64,000 nucleotides of DNA from assembly GCF_000175615.1 (NCBI RefSeq), contig NZ_ACVO01000010.1, positions 3,829 through 67,828 on the forward strand. Direction: 5' to 3'. Position numbers and translations under genes: made by a program. The notes under the pieces are model-generated. The model was not told the origin of the DNA and searched no databases. It was given only the letters and a program-made list of their open reading frames with translations. This document shows, one piece after another, positions 52,211 through 61,840 of this stretch. Source of the stretch: Rothia mucilaginosa ATCC 25296. Lineage in GTDB: Bacteria; Actinomycetota; Actinomycetes; Actinomycetales; Micrococcaceae. How positions within the stretch are numbered: the stretch's first letter is position 1; every line of letters begins with the position of its first letter.

Positions 52211-53642
52211 GGCTATTCGCCGCATGTGGATGTCTGCCGCGTGCGTGTTTGTCCTGCTGATGGGTACCCTCAGCTATATTCAGTTCTTCGATTCGAAGAC
52301 GCTGATGAATAATCAGTGGAATTCTCGAGCGCTCTACGACAATTACGGTTCGGCACGTGGTTCGATTGTGGTTGACGGTACGGAGATTGCTTCGTCGGTG
52401 AAGTCCGATGATGAGTACAACTACCAGCGTGTGTATAACCACCCGCTCAAGTATGCGGCTCTGACGGGTTATTTCTCCACGATTTATGGCGCGACCGGTC
52501 TGGAGGCTGCACTCGATAAGGAGCTTGCGGGCACGAGCGATAGCCAGTTCTACGACCGTGTGGCGCAGCTGTTCAGTGGTTCTTCCGCGCAGGGCGCTAG
52601 CGTGGAGCTGACGATTAATTCGAAGCTTCAGGATATTGCCTACAACGCGTTGCAGGGCCGTAAGGGTGCTGTGGTGGCGTTGAACCCGAAGACCGGTGAG
52701 ATTCTGGCGATGGCTTCTTCGCCGTCCTATGATCCGAATCTTCTGTCGTCTCATACGAGCTCTTCGGTGTTGGCGAATTACCAGGCGCTGACTTCTGACG
52801 AGGACAGTCCCCTGTTTAACCGTGCGATTGCGGGTAACACCTATTCGCCGGGTTCGACCTTCAAGATTATTGATGCGGTGGCGGCGCTGGAGTCCGGCAA
52901 GTACAACGCATCTTCGGTCATTGCGAACCCCGCGCAGTTGCCGCTGCCGGGCACGAACATCAGCCTGCCGAACTATACGGGCGGTCAGTGTTCGACCCGC
53001 ACTCAGGCGACGATTGAGTGGGCTTTGGCTCAGTCCTGTAATACGCCGTTTGCGCAGATTGCGATGGATTTGGGTCAGGAGCGTATCGCGAAGACCGCTG
53101 AGAATTTTGGTTACGGCCAGGATTTGAAGATTCCTTTGACGGTTTCTAAGTCGTCTTTCCCGTCGAATCTGACGCAGAGCCAGTTGGCTCAGTCGGCGAT
53201 TGGTCAGTACGACGTGAAGACCACTCCGCTGCAGGTGGCGATGACTTCTGCGGCGATTGCGAATGGCGGCGTGCAGATGAAGCCGAACCTGATTCGTTCG
53301 GTGAAGACCAGCAACCTGAGCACTTTGCAGGAGTTCTCTCCTGAGAAGCTGCGTACGTCCACTAGCCCTGAAATTGCCAACCAGGTGAAGCAGTGGATGG
53401 TGAATGCGGTTGATAATGGTATTGCACGTAATGCTGGTGTCTCCGGTGTGAAGGTGGCGGGTAAGACCGGTACCGCGGAGACCACGGCAGGTTTGAATAA
53501 TTCTTGGTTTACCGGTTTCGCGCCGGCTGATGATCCTCAGATTGCGATTGCTGTGGTTTATGAGGATATTGATGTGGCGACCGGTGCCCAGTTGGCAACC
53601 AGTACTAGTAAGCAACTCTTTGAGGCGGTGTTGAACAAGTGA
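52203..53642 (+). CDS. pbpA: Class B penicillin-binding protein PbpA
   Basis: A 479-residue transpeptidase anchored by an N-terminal helix ([18 protein letters not shown]). Active-site motifs are STFK (Ser218), SCN (278-280) and KTGT (Lys421). It cross-links peptidoglycan made by the adjacent SEDS protein and is a beta-lactam target. In mycobacteria PknB phosphorylates PbpA; the gene order suggests the same here. The stop overlaps the GTG start of pknA (GTGA). Confidence 0.94.
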   Translation: MDRAIRRMWMSAACVFVLLMGTLSYIQFFDSKTLMNNQWNSRALYDNYGSARGSIVVDGTEIASSVKSDDEYNYQRVYNHPLKYAALTGYFSTIYGATGLEAALDKELAGTSDSQFYDRVAQLFSGSSAQGASVELTINSKLQDIAYNALQGRKGAVVALNPKTGEILAMASSPSYDPNLLSSHTSSSVLANYQALTSDEDSPLFNRAIAGNTYSPGSTFKIIDAVAALESGKYNASSVIANPAQLPLPGTNISLPNYTGGQCSTRTQATIEWALAQSCNTPFAQIAMDLGQERIAKTAENFGYGQDLKIPLTVSKSSFPSNLTQSQLAQSAIGQYDVKTTPLQVAMTSAAIANGGVQMKPNLIRSVKTSNLSTLQEFSPEKLRTSTSPEIANQVKQWMVNAVDNGIARNAGVSGVKVAGKTGTAETTAGLNNSWFTGFAPADDPQIAIAVVYEDIDVATGAQLATSTSKQLFEAVLNK

Positions 53643-55396
53643 GGCCTGCGGCTGATATCACTTTGGGCGGGCGCTACACCCTAACCGAACGTATCGCAAT
53701 TGGCGGTATGGGCGAGGTGTGGAAAGCTCGCGACAAGGTGCTTGGGCGCATCGTTGCGGTCAAGATCCTCAAGGAGGAGTACACCGGTGACCCGGGCTTC
53801 TTGGAGCGTTTCCGCGCTGAGGCCCGTAATACGGCGCTGTTGAACCACCCCGGCGTAGCGAATGTTTTCGACTACGGTGAGGAGGACAACTCCGCGTACC
53901 TGGTCATGGAACTGGTGCCGGGTAATCCGCTTTCGAGCATCATCGAGCATGAGACTACCCTGCCGCCGGACCGTATTCTGAATTTCATTGCTCAGACGGC
54001 TCGTGCGTTGGCTGCGGCTCATTCGCAGGGTCTGGTGCATCGTGACGTGAAGCCGGGTAACCTCATCATCACTCCGGATGACCGTGTGAAGGTGACCGAT
54101 TTCGGTATTGCTCGTCTGGCTAACCAGGTGCCGTTGACGGCTACCGGCCAGGTGATGGGTACCGCCCAGTACCTGGCGCCGGAGCAGGCGACCGGTCAGG
54201 CGGCTACCGCCTCGTCGGATATGTACTCGTTGGGCATTATTGGTTATGAGTGCCTGGTGGGTCGTCGTCCGTTTACGGGTGAGTCGCAGATTGCGATTGC
54301 GTTGGCTCAGGTGAATGATCCGCCGCCGCCGCTTCCGGAGACTATTCCGGCTCCTGCTCGTGCGCTGATTATGTGCCTGCTGGCTAAGGACCCGGCTCAG
54401 CGTCCTAAGGATGCGACCGCTCTGGCGTCTGCGGTGGATGCGATTCGTCGCCGCGATCTGAAGGCAGCGGTGAAGGCTGTTCCTCCGCTGGCGCAGTTCT
54501 TGGCTGAGGAGAATGCTGACGACGCTACTGTCGCGATGACCGCTATGGATGTTGCGGCTGAGCCGATTAGTGCTTCTGCTACTCCGCGTTTCGGTTCTGG
54601 TGGTCGTTTCTCGCCGGAGCCGACGACGGCGCCGATTCCTCGCACGAGTGAGCAGACGATGCGTCCTGTATCGGGTCGCGTGAAGGCTACTCCTGCTCCT
54701 GCAGCGAAGCGTGGCTCGAACGTGTGGATGTGGGTTGCTCTGCTTCTGGCAATCGTGCTGATTGCCGGCGGTATTTGGACGGTCCTTTCCTCTAATAATG
54801 GTGGCGATTCGTCTGATCCGGCTCCGAGCGCTTCTTCGTCTGTTGCTCCGACGAACACGGGTACCGTTTCGACGGTGGAGCCGGCTGAGTCTGCTTCTGC
54901 CCGTGCCGCTAAGCAGAAGGTGACCGTCAACGCGATTAACTATGAGGGTCGCGAGCTGCAGGATGCGGTGAACGAGCTGAAGAACCTTGGCTTGTCCCCC
55001 AAGACTGAGGGTGTTGAGTCGACTCAGCCGGAGAACACGGTGATTTCGGTTTCTCCGACGGGTACTTTGGAGCAGGGTAATAGCGTGACTGTTCGCTATT
55101 CGACCGGTCCGAAGTCGGTGACTTTGCCGTCGAACCTTGAGGGTAAGAATGTTGATGAGGCGTCGAAGGCTGTTGCCGCTCTGGGTGTGAACGTTTCTCT
55201 GCATTATGAGAATTCGGACACGGCGGCCCCCGGTACGGTGCTTCGTACTACCCCCTCATCTGGCACCAAGGTCACGGTTGGTAGTAATGTAGACATGTAT
55301 GTGGCCTCTTCCAGTTCGGGTAGGGGTTCGAGTGCGAGCGCTTCTGCTGCACCGTCTGCGTCGGCTTCTGCTTCCGCTTCCGCGTCGGCGCGTTAG
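53639..55396 (+). CDS. pknA: Ser/Thr protein kinase PknA, with PASTA domains
   Basis: A 585-residue membrane kinase. The catalytic domain (about 12-270) has the Gly loop [12 protein letters not shown], Lys42 (VAVKILK), Asp136 in HRDVKPGN and Asp154 in DFGIARL. A juxtamembrane Thr-rich part leads to a helix at about 362-383 ([17 protein letters not shown]). Two PASTA repeats follow outside (to about 560), then a Ser/Ala tail. Mycobacterial PknA lacks PASTA domains, so this version can sense muropeptides or lipid II itself. Starts at GTG overlapping pbpA. Confidence 0.93.
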   Translation: MRPAADITLGGRYTLTERIAIGGMGEVWKARDKVLGRIVAVKILKEEYTGDPGFLERFRAEARNTALLNHPGVANVFDYGEEDNSAYLVMELVPGNPLSSIIEHETTLPPDRILNFIAQTARALAAAHSQGLVHRDVKPGNLIITPDDRVKVTDFGIARLANQVPLTATGQVMGTAQYLAPEQATGQAATASSDMYSLGIIGYECLVGRRPFTGESQIAIALAQVNDPPPPLPETIPAPARALIMCLLAKDPAQRPKDATALASAVDAIRRRDLKAAVKAVPPLAQFLAEENADDATVAMTAMDVAAEPISASATPRFGSGGRFSPEPTTAPIPRTSEQTMRPVSGRVKATPAPAAKRGSNVWMWVALLLAIVLIAGGIWTVLSSNNGGDSSDPAPSASSSVAPTNTGTVSTVEPAESASARAAKQKVTVNAINYEGRELQDAVNELKNLGLSPKTEGVESTQPENTVISVSPTGTLEQGNSVTVRYSTGPKSVTLPSNLEGKNVDEASKAVAALGVNVSLHYENSDTAAPGTVLRTTPSSGTKVTVGSNVDMYVASSSSGRGSSASASAAPSASASASASASAR

Positions 55397-55443
55397 CCCC
55401 TACATTTTGATTTAGTTTTAGTCTTAGTAATCCAGGAGAACTT

Positions 55444-57573
55444 ATGGACCTGTCGGTTCCCGACACGGTTGATAACCGTTACAAGGTACTCGAGGTAATC
55501 GGTACCGGTGCGATGGCAACCGTTTATGCTGCTGAGGATACTCGCCTCGGCCGCAAGGTTGCGCTTAAGATTCTGCGCCCGGAGCAGGCCCAGGACGATA
55601 CGTTCCGCGCACGCTTTAAGCGTGAGGCGGAGGCTGTGGCGTCTCTGAACAATCCTGCGATTGTTGCTGTCTATGACACCGGTTCGTATAACCCCTCACA
55701 GGATGGCAAGGAGTCTGATTCTTCGGAAGAGGGCACCGCTATTCCTTATATCGTGATGGAGTACGTGGAGGGTCATACTCTGCGTTCCATTCTGTCCCGT
55801 GGCGGCCACCTGCCGGTCCGTGATGCTTTGGGTTATTCCGAGCAGCTGCTGGGTGCTTTGCAGTACAGCCATTCGATGGGCATTATTCACCGCGATATTA
55901 AGCCGGCGAATATTATGGTGCTGGACCGTACCAGTGAGGATATCGCTAAGGGTCAGCCCGGCCAGATTAAGGTCATGGATTTCGGTATTTCCCGTGCCAT
56001 TGAGGAAGCTGGCGAGGCGCTGACCAAGGCTAATGTGGTGATGGGTAGCGCACGCTACATGTCCCCTGAGCAGGTGAGCGGCAAGGATGTTGACGCCCGT
56101 AGCGATCTGTACTCTGCTGCTTGCGTGATTTACGAGATGATCGCTGGTCGTTCTCCGTTCGATGCTGAGTCGAATGTTGATCTGGCGGCTAAGCACCTCT
56201 CTGACATTCCTGAGCCTCCGAGCAAGTTCACCCCGCTTGAGGTTCCTGCTGGTCTGGATGCTGTGATTCTGAAGGGTCTGGCGAAGAACCCGGATGAGCG
56301 TTATCAGAGCGCGGCTGAGTTCGCTCAGGCTCTGGTGTCGGTTGTTCGCCCGGGTGAAGAGACCGTGGTTCAGGATGCAGCGATGACTACTGCGTTTGTG
56401 CCTTCGGCGACTACCGCTTCTCTGGGTGAGGATTACGCCCCGTACACCACCTCGATTACTGAGGCTTCGGTGGAGGACGGCGGCCTTAACGGTTTCTTCG
56501 AGTATGAAGACGATGAGGAGCTGTACGACGATGAGGAGTACGCGGAGTACGATGAGTCTTCGCCGCGTAAGCGTGCGTGGGTTCGCTTCCTCGTGGGCAC
56601 TTTGATTGCTGCTCTGCTGGTTTTCAGCGTCGGCTCGGTTCTGTACTATCAGAACAAGCTCAATGAGGTTCCGCAGGTTTCGGTTCCGGCTGTGGTGAAT
56701 GTTTCCCGCGATGATGCCGATAACCAGCTGCGTAACCTGGGCTTCGTGCTGGATTACCGTACGGCTTACTCTGACAACATCAAGAAGGGCGACGTGATTA
56801 GCGTTGAGCCTGGTGTTGGTTCGAAGGTTAACAAGGGTTCGACCGTGACTGTGACCGTTTCGAGCGGTCCGGAGAAGGTCAAGCTGCCGGATAACCTGCA
56901 GGGTCAGAGTGAGGCGTATGTCCGTAACGCTCTGAAGGACCTGGGTCTGGTAGATGGTCGCGTATCCACCGTGGAGAGCGCTTCCGTTCCTGCGGGTATG
57001 GTTGTGGAGCTGTCCCCGGAGAAGGGCTCGACCGATGATAAGGGCGCTCAGACCGTTGAGGCTGGTAGCACCGTGAACATTGTCCTGTCTTCCGGTAAGG
57101 TGAAGGTCCCCTCGCTGGTGGGTCTGACTAAGGATCAGGCGATTGCTGCTCTGACCGCTCAGGATGTTCTGCTGAACACCAACATCGAGACTGTTCAGAC
57201 TAACGAGCGTCCTGCGGGCACTGTGCTTTCGCAGAGCTCTGCGGCGGGTACTCTGGTGGCTCAGAACAGCACTGTGACGATCCGTGTGGCTGCTACTCCG
57301 ACTCAGACGACCGCTCCGACTACTGCGGCTACTCAGCCTGCGGCAACGACCGGTAACCAGAACCAGCAGCGTTCTACCGCGGCTAACCAGCAGGCTACTC
57401 AGCCTGCGGCAACGACCGGTAACCAGAACGCTACTACTAGTAACCAGAACCAGCAGCGTTCTACCGCTACGGCTACTCCGGCACCGGCTGCGTCCGCTAC
57501 TGCGGGTACCCGTACGATTCAGGGTACTAACGCGAATACCAATGCGAACAACGCAAACGCTAACGCCCGCTAA
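55444..57573 (+). CDS. pknB: Ser/Thr protein kinase PknB with three PASTA domains
   Basis: A 709-residue membrane kinase. It has Lys42 (VALKILRP), Asp151 in HRDIKPAN and Asp179 in DFGISRA, then an activation loop with TKANVVMGSARYMSPEQ. A very acidic juxtamembrane stretch (EDDEELYDDEEYAEYDE) precedes the helix at about 381-400. Three PASTA repeats follow (starting VSVPAVV, VKLPDNL, VKVPSLV). The ~90-residue tail is Thr/Gln/Asn/Ala-rich and repeats the unit ATQPAATTGNQN. It controls growth and division in response to wall fragments. A strong Shine-Dalgarno (aggag) gives it its own initiation 47 bases after pknA. Confidence 0.94.
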   Translation: MDLSVPDTVDNRYKVLEVIGTGAMATVYAAEDTRLGRKVALKILRPEQAQDDTFRARFKREAEAVASLNNPAIVAVYDTGSYNPSQDGKESDSSEEGTAIPYIVMEYVEGHTLRSILSRGGHLPVRDALGYSEQLLGALQYSHSMGIIHRDIKPANIMVLDRTSEDIAKGQPGQIKVMDFGISRAIEEAGEALTKANVVMGSARYMSPEQVSGKDVDARSDLYSAACVIYEMIAGRSPFDAESNVDLAAKHLSDIPEPPSKFTPLEVPAGLDAVILKGLAKNPDERYQSAAEFAQALVSVVRPGEETVVQDAAMTTAFVPSATTASLGEDYAPYTTSITEASVEDGGLNGFFEYEDDEELYDDEEYAEYDESSPRKRAWVRFLVGTLIAALLVFSVGSVLYYQNKLNEVPQVSVPAVVNVSRDDADNQLRNLGFVLDYRTAYSDNIKKGDVISVEPGVGSKVNKGSTVTVTVSSGPEKVKLPDNLQGQSEAYVRNALKDLGLVDGRVSTVESASVPAGMVVELSPEKGSTDDKGAQTVEAGSTVNIVLSSGKVKVPSLVGLTKDQAIAALTAQDVLLNTNIETVQTNERPAGTVLSQSSAAGTLVAQNSTVTIRVAATPTQTTAPTTAATQPAATTGNQNQQRSTAANQQATQPAATTGNQNATTSNQNQQRSTATATPAPAASATAGTRTIQGTNANTNANNANANAR

Positions 57574-57591
57574 GGGGTTCTAGCGGCTAGC

Positions 57592-57640
57592 AAAAAGGGG
57601 CGGCGCTCTACACCATTGGGTGTGGGGCGCCGCCCCTTTT
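57592..57640 (+). terminator. Terminator of the pknB block
   Basis: aaaaaggggcggcgc with gcgccgccccttt plus inner tacacc/ggtgtg pairs, followed by ttt. Strong hairpin. Confidence 0.92.
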
Positions 57641-57682
57641 CGCGTATCTGGGCTTGCTCGTAGCTAGGGGTCCAGATATAGC

Positions 57683-57736
57683 TATCGCCTCCAGTTTCCC
57701 TGTAGCATGCCTGCTACGGGGCTTCTGGAGGCGATA
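57683..57736 (-). terminator. Long hairpin downstream of trpG-like gene
   Basis: tatcgcctccag and ctggaggcgata match perfectly, with an inner tgtagca/tgctacg stem. No long U-tract, but it sits just past the stop of the minus-strand gene. Confidence 0.6.
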
Positions 57737-57769
57737 TAAGCCATCGATGGCGACCCAAGCTAAAAGTTA

Positions 57770-58402
57770 CTAAGCCATGAGGGGTGAGAGGCTCTTAGAG
57801 CGCTCTGCGGCTCCCTGCAGGCCGGTTTCTTCGAGCCAGTTGCCGAGCATGAGGTATCCGCTTTCGGTCAGGACCGACTCGGGGTGGAACTGCACGCCGT
57901 GCATGGGGGCTTCGCGGTGGCGCAGACCCATGATGATGCCGTTGTCGGTGGTGGAGGTGGTTTCCAGGACCTCGGGCATGGTTTCGGGTACGACTGCCAG
58001 GGAGTGGTAGCGGGTCGCGGTGAAGGGGCTGGGCACGTCCTTGAACACGGAGACGTTCTCGTGCACGAGGCGGGAGGTCTTGCCGTGCATGAGTTCGGGG
58101 GCGTGGGTGACGGTGCCGCCGAATGCTTCTGCAATGGCCTGGTGGCCGAGGCATACGCCCAGTAGCGGCTTCTTCGCTTCGGCAGCCCAGCGGATGGTGT
58201 CAATGATGACGCCAGCTTCTGCGGGGGCGCCGGGGCCGGGAGAGACGAGCACGCCGTCGTGTTCTTCGGCGAGCTTGATGACGGCGTCGAGTTCGTATTC
58301 GTCGTTACGGATGACGGTGGTTTCAGCGCCGAGCTGCTGGATGTAGCCGACGAGGGTGAAGACGAAGCTGTCGTAGTTGTCGATGACAAGGATGCGGGTC
58401 AT
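57770..58402 (-). CDS. trpG: Glutamine amidotransferase (anthranilate / aminodeoxychorismate synthase component II)
   Basis: A 210-residue class I glutaminase that supplies ammonia to chorismate-using synthases for tryptophan or folate. The nucleophile Cys is in LLGVCLGHQAI and the His/Glu pair in VQFHPES. VIDNYDSFVFTL starts the protein as usual. In actinobacteria this gene next to pknB is annotated trpG or pabA, and the sequence cannot decide between them. It runs opposite to pknB and is probably co-transcribed with the small gene and the sortase upstream of it. Confidence 0.92.
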   Translation of the reverse strand: MTRILVIDNYDSFVFTLVGYIQQLGAETTVIRNDEYELDAVIKLAEEHDGVLVSPGPGAPAEAGVIIDTIRWAAEAKKPLLGVCLGHQAIAEAFGGTVTHAPELMHGKTSRLVHENVSVFKDVPSPFTATRYHSLAVVPETMPEVLETTSTTDNGIIMGLRHREAPMHGVQFHPESVLTESGYLMLGNWLEETGLQGAAERSKSLSPLMA

Positions 58403-58417
58403 GGCACGTCCTTAGCG

Positions 58418-58579
58418 CTAATGGTTGATGGTGACGTTCAGGTTGAAGGGGCCGTACTCTGCGAAGTGGGGGAAGACGAATTCCATGAGCAGGTAGACTA
58501 CGGCGAGTATCAGCGCGATGGCGATGATGATACGAACCCACAGGGGGCCGGGGAGGTGGCGGAAAATCCATGCGTACAT
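58418..58579 (-). CDS. 53-residue conserved membrane protein between sortase and trpG
   Basis: A short frame, MYAWIFRHLPGPLWVRIII and onward, with a single membrane helix (RIIIAIALILAVVYLLME) and an outer tail that ends NLNVTINH. A Shine-Dalgarno (gaggaaaag) precedes the ATG. Position and the HLPGP motif match a small protein found at this spot in other actinobacteria (recalled, not checked). It fills the gap exactly, 16 bases from trpG and 19 from srtE, so all three are one transcript. Function unknown. Confidence 0.8.
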   Translation of the reverse strand: MYAWIFRHLPGPLWVRIIIAIALILAVVYLLMEFVFPHFAEYGPFNLNVTINH

Positions 58580-58598
58580 CTTGCTTTTCCTCTCTGAT

Positions 58599-59348
58599 TT
58601 AGGATCCTGCTACGGAGGCGGCAATTTCTGCGGGCGCTCCGGCTGCGGCGGGCCGCCAGGATTCGAGGCGGGCGTGGACAATGTATCGTTCAGTGTCGCC
58701 GTAGCGCGGGTGGCAGGTGGTGAGCGTCAGGAGGCGCTCGGTGGGTGCTACGCCGGGCTGTCCGGGGACGGGTTCGATGACTTCTACCTGGTCGGGCTGC
58801 ACGATTTCGTGGCTGTAGACGGTGTAGGTATAGTAGCCGTCTTTGGTGCGCACGTAGATGTGGTCGCCTTCGGTGAGCAGGTCGATGTCGTTGAGGACTT
58901 TACCGCGGGTTTGGCGGTGGCCTGCGAGGGAGAAGTTGCCGACCTGTCCGGGCATGGCGCTTCCTTCGTAGTGGCCGAGTCCGAGGGAGTCGAGCACGTC
59001 GGAGCTGGTGCCCTGGGTGGCGGGGCGCTGGTAGTCGGATCCGAACTTGGGGATGTAGACGACGCCGAAGACTTCACCGTGGCCGGGTTCGCTCAGACCT
59101 GCGGGAGGGGTGTTGGGGTCCCAGTCGGGGAGGGGTTCGGCGGGGTTGGAGTCGAATTCCTGAACGAGGGTGCTGACGGCTTGGGATTGGGTCCGGTCGG
59201 CGTCGATGTTGGTCCACCAGAGCTGCCATGCGACGAAGAGCAACAGTAGGAGGCCGACGGTGATAAGGAGTTCGCCTGTAATCTGGATGATCCAGTGCAG
59301 CACGGTGCGGGGGCGGCGCTCTGCTGTGGGTGCCGTTCCTTGGCTCAT
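58599..59348 (-). CDS. srtE: Class E sortase
   Basis: A 249-residue transpeptidase with an N-terminal membrane helix (ELLITVGLLLLLFVAWQLWW). The catalytic set is His144 (SLAGHRQT), Cys212 (TLTTCHPRYG) and Arg221 (ERYIVHA). ATG 59348 is preferred, with Shine-Dalgarno aaaggag. Class E sortases favour LAxTG signals; the surface protein at 13811-16825 ends in LARTG and may be its substrate, while LPNTG at 17100-19460 may use this or another sortase. The location between trpG and crgA matches other actinobacteria. Confidence 0.93.
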   Translation of the reverse strand: MSQGTAPTAERRPRTVLHWIIQITGELLITVGLLLLLFVAWQLWWTNIDADRTQSQAVSTLVQEFDSNPAEPLPDWDPNTPPAGLSEPGHGEVFGVVYIPKFGSDYQRPATQGTSSDVLDSLGLGHYEGSAMPGQVGNFSLAGHRQTRGKVLNDIDLLTEGDHIYVRTKDGYYTYTVYSHEIVQPDQVEVIEPVPGQPGVAPTERLLTLTTCHPRYGDTERYIVHARLESWRPAAAGAPAEIAASVAGS

Positions 59349-59507
59349 GCGTTCTCCTTTGTCCTTTTGGTTGTGTATGTTCTTGGGAGCCGGGTGGCGT
59401 TCCTTATCTTTCAACGCACGGAGAAGGTGAAATCATCCCGTAAGTCTGCAAAGATAGGTGTGAACATATATTTTTAGGTTACCCATACAACAATAAGCGG
59501 AGGAAGT

Positions 59508-59822
59508 ATGTCGACCAACTCGGCTAAGGCATCGTCCAAGAAGAAGTCTCAGAAGTCTGCTAAGTCTGAGGTGGAGGATGCGAGCGAGCTGCGTCTGCGT
59601 GAGATTGCTCGTGAGATGGAGAGCGGCACGCAGCTGAAGGAGCAGACTCCGTTGTGGTACCGCGTGATTATGTTCTCACTGTTGGCGGTGGGCATTCTGT
59701 GGATTATTGTTTTCTACATTACGCAGGGCCTGTTCCCGATTCCTGATTTGGGTATGTGGAATGTGAGTGTTGGTGTTGGCGCCATGATGGTGAGCATGCT
59801 GATGATGACTCGTTGGCGCTAG
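59508..59822 (+). CDS. crgA: Cell division protein CrgA
   Basis: A 104-residue protein. A Lys/Ser-rich N-terminal cytosolic part precedes two membrane helices (VIMFSLLAVGILWIIVFYI; VGVGAMMVSMLMMTRW). CrgA recruits division proteins and coordinates the septum in actinobacteria. The start follows a clear Shine-Dalgarno (ggagg) and the gene diverges from srtE. Its place beside trpG/pknB is conserved. Confidence 0.93.
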   Translation: MSTNSAKASSKKKSQKSAKSEVEDASELRLREIAREMESGTQLKEQTPLWYRVIMFSLLAVGILWIIVFYITQGLFPIPDLGMWNVSVGVGAMMVSMLMMTRWR

Positions 59823-59869
59823 AGTTTAGGCGTTATGACTTAGGCGTTAGAGCTTATACAGAGGCGGCC

Positions 59870-59893
59870 GTCCCGTGTGGGGCGGCCGCCTCT
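59870..59893 (+). terminator. Terminator after crgA
   Basis: gaggcggccg and cggccgcctc, perfect stem, weak T-tract. Confidence 0.75.
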
Positions 59894-60021
59894 GTATGTG
59901 TGGTGGGGTATTGAGAGGTTTTATTACCCAGTTCTTATATTCTTATATAAGCATATAGTCTAGTCAGGTATATATTTTTAACATTTTGGGTTAAGTTCAG
60001 AATCTTGGCTCAATGAACCCT

Positions 60022-60939
60022 TTAGTAGATCAAGTCGCCTCGCGCCGCTTCGTGGACGCGGCGGGTTACGGTCTCCATAACGGGCGAGTTAATGTTCCAG
60101 CGCTGCCAATAGAGGGAAAACTCTACGGGGGTTGCAGCGAGCTTCACAAGGTGCCCGCTTTCGAGCTCTTCGGCGCATTGCGCCTCAGGAATGAGGCCCC
60201 AGGCAATACCGGAGCTGACGGCTCGCGCATAGTCCGGAGATGAGGGAATGTAGATGGTGGGGCTTTGGGTGAAGGTTTCTTCAGCCTCTAGACCTACCTC
60301 TTTTTCGATGAGGGCTCGCGCCACATCCTGCACAAAGTCTTTACGGTCATATTCGACGACGGGGGCACGATTGAGCTCTTCGCGACTCATGGTCTTGGGC
60401 CAGCCGGGCAGGTACCGCTGCACGAAGTCGGGGGTGGCAACGCACCAGTAGCGTGCCACGCCGAGGGTTTCGACGGAGCAGCCGGGGATTTTTTCGGGTT
60501 TGGAGGTGATGACTGCCATGACTTCTCCGGATCGGAGCATGGCGGAGGAGTGGAATTCGCCTTCTCGTCGCAGGTCGCAGAAGATACTGTCTTCACGACT
60601 GAGGGTTCCTACTGCGTCGAGGAACCAGGTGGCGAGTGAGTCGGCGTTGACGGCAACGGAGACGCTCTGGAAGCCGCCGGCACCCATGAGTTCGCGTTCC
60701 ATTTCTTGCTGCAGGAATTCGCTCTGTCGGGCGATGCGCAGTACGCTTTGTCCGGCGTCGGTGGGGGTGACGGGGTTGCTTCGGCGTACCAGGACCTTTC
60801 CGGCGATCTGTTCCATGGCTTTGATGCGCTGGGAGATGGCGGAGGGGCTCACTCGCAGGATATCTGCCGCCGCGTCGAAGGTGCCGTATTCGATGACGGT
60901 GGCGAAGGTAGTGAGCTGGTCGGTGCTGAAACGTGTCAT
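60022..60939 (-). CDS. lysG: LysR-family regulator, ArgP/LysG type
   Basis: A 305-residue LysR regulator. The N-terminal winged helix (about 1-62) holds LTTFATVIEYGTFDAAA and VSPSAISQRIKAMEQ; the effector domain follows. It diverges from a LysE exporter gene, the arrangement of lysG-lysE in Corynebacterium and argP-argO in enterics. It should activate lysE when intracellular lysine or arginine is high. Confidence 0.9.
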   Translation of the reverse strand: MTRFSTDQLTTFATVIEYGTFDAAADILRVSPSAISQRIKAMEQIAGKVLVRRSNPVTPTDAGQSVLRIARQSEFLQQEMERELMGAGGFQSVSVAVNADSLATWFLDAVGTLSREDSIFCDLRREGEFHSSAMLRSGEVMAVITSKPEKIPGCSVETLGVARYWCVATPDFVQRYLPGWPKTMSREELNRAPVVEYDRKDFVQDVARALIEKEVGLEAEETFTQSPTIYIPSSPDYARAVSSGIAWGLIPEAQCAEELESGHLVKLAATPVEFSLYWQRWNINSPVMETVTRRVHEAARGDLIY

Positions 60940-61019
60940 AAGAATATCTTACGCAGTGTGAAAATATTTAGATAGCTTTAGGGTCCTTTTTCCCGTATTC
61001 TCATCTCTGGCACTTCACA

Positions 61020-61147
61020 CTTTAGCTAACGCAGGCTTTATCCCTGCGTCGCAGGCCTTTGCCTGGCAAGCTGGTAGTAAGAGAGCCGCTACCCGCCACT
61101 ACATACGCGGGCTCATGCCCCGTTTGATTAACATAGAAAGTTTCACG
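61020..61147 (+). promoter_or_regulatory. Structured leader upstream of lysE
   Basis: Three short hairpins follow one another: cgcagg/cctgcg (61030-61049), caggc/gcctg (61059-61073) and gggc/gccc near 61108. They lie within the lysG-lysE divergent region and may be part of the lysE 5' leader. No riboswitch family recognised. Confidence 0.35.
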
Positions 61148-61780
61148 ATGTCCGCATCCCTGTCCCTGCTGTTTTTGGGTGCTACCACCACGATTTCTTT
61201 GGTGGCGGCTATTGGCGCCCAGGGAACTTTTGTGCTGCGTCAGGGTATTTTGGGTCGGCACATTACCCCGATTATTATTTTCTGCATTCTGTCGGATGCT
61301 CTAATGATTGGCTTGGGCGTTGTGGGTCTGGGTGCCCTGTTGGATGCGGCGCCGTGGTTTATTGAGGTGTTCCGTTATGTGGGTGCGGCGTTTTTGGCGT
61401 GGTTTGGTTTTGAGGCTGGCCGCCGCGTGTTTACTCCGCACTCCATCGTGGTTGATGATGCGGAGGGCAATTCTCAGTCGTTAAAGGCGGCTCTGCTGAC
61501 CACGGCGGCGGTGACGTATTTGAATCCGCTGGCGTGGTTGGATACGACTATTCTTTTGGGTTCACTGGCGAATGCCCAGGGCGATCCTGGCCGTTGGTGG
61601 TACTACCTGGGCTGCTGCTGCGGTAGCCTGATCTGGTTTTTGATGCTGGGCTATGGTTCGCGTCTGTTGCGTCCGCTCTTTGCGCGCCCTTCAGCGTGGC
61701 GCATTTTGGATGGTGCGACGGCTCTTCTGATGGCGTACCTGGTGTTCAACTTGCTGACGATGAACCTGTCGACCCATTAG
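61148..61780 (+). CDS. lysE: LysE/ArgO-type basic amino acid exporter
   Basis: A 210-residue membrane protein with six hydrophobic segments. Family marks are GAQGTFVLRQGI near the N terminus, the conserved Asp of CILSDALMI and TYLNPLAWLDT in the middle. It exports lysine and/or arginine. ATG 61148 starts the hydrophobic region directly. Control by the divergent LysG is likely. Confidence 0.92.
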   Translation: MSASLSLLFLGATTTISLVAAIGAQGTFVLRQGILGRHITPIIIFCILSDALMIGLGVVGLGALLDAAPWFIEVFRYVGAAFLAWFGFEAGRRVFTPHSIVVDDAEGNSQSLKAALLTTAAVTYLNPLAWLDTTILLGSLANAQGDPGRWWYYLGCCCGSLIWFLMLGYGSRLLRPLFARPSAWRILDGATALLMAYLVFNLLTMNLSTH

Positions 61781-61840
61781 CTTTTATCTCCCTGACTTGG
61801 CTCTTTATGCTTTGTCAGTCTCTTTTTCAGTGCTCTTCTC

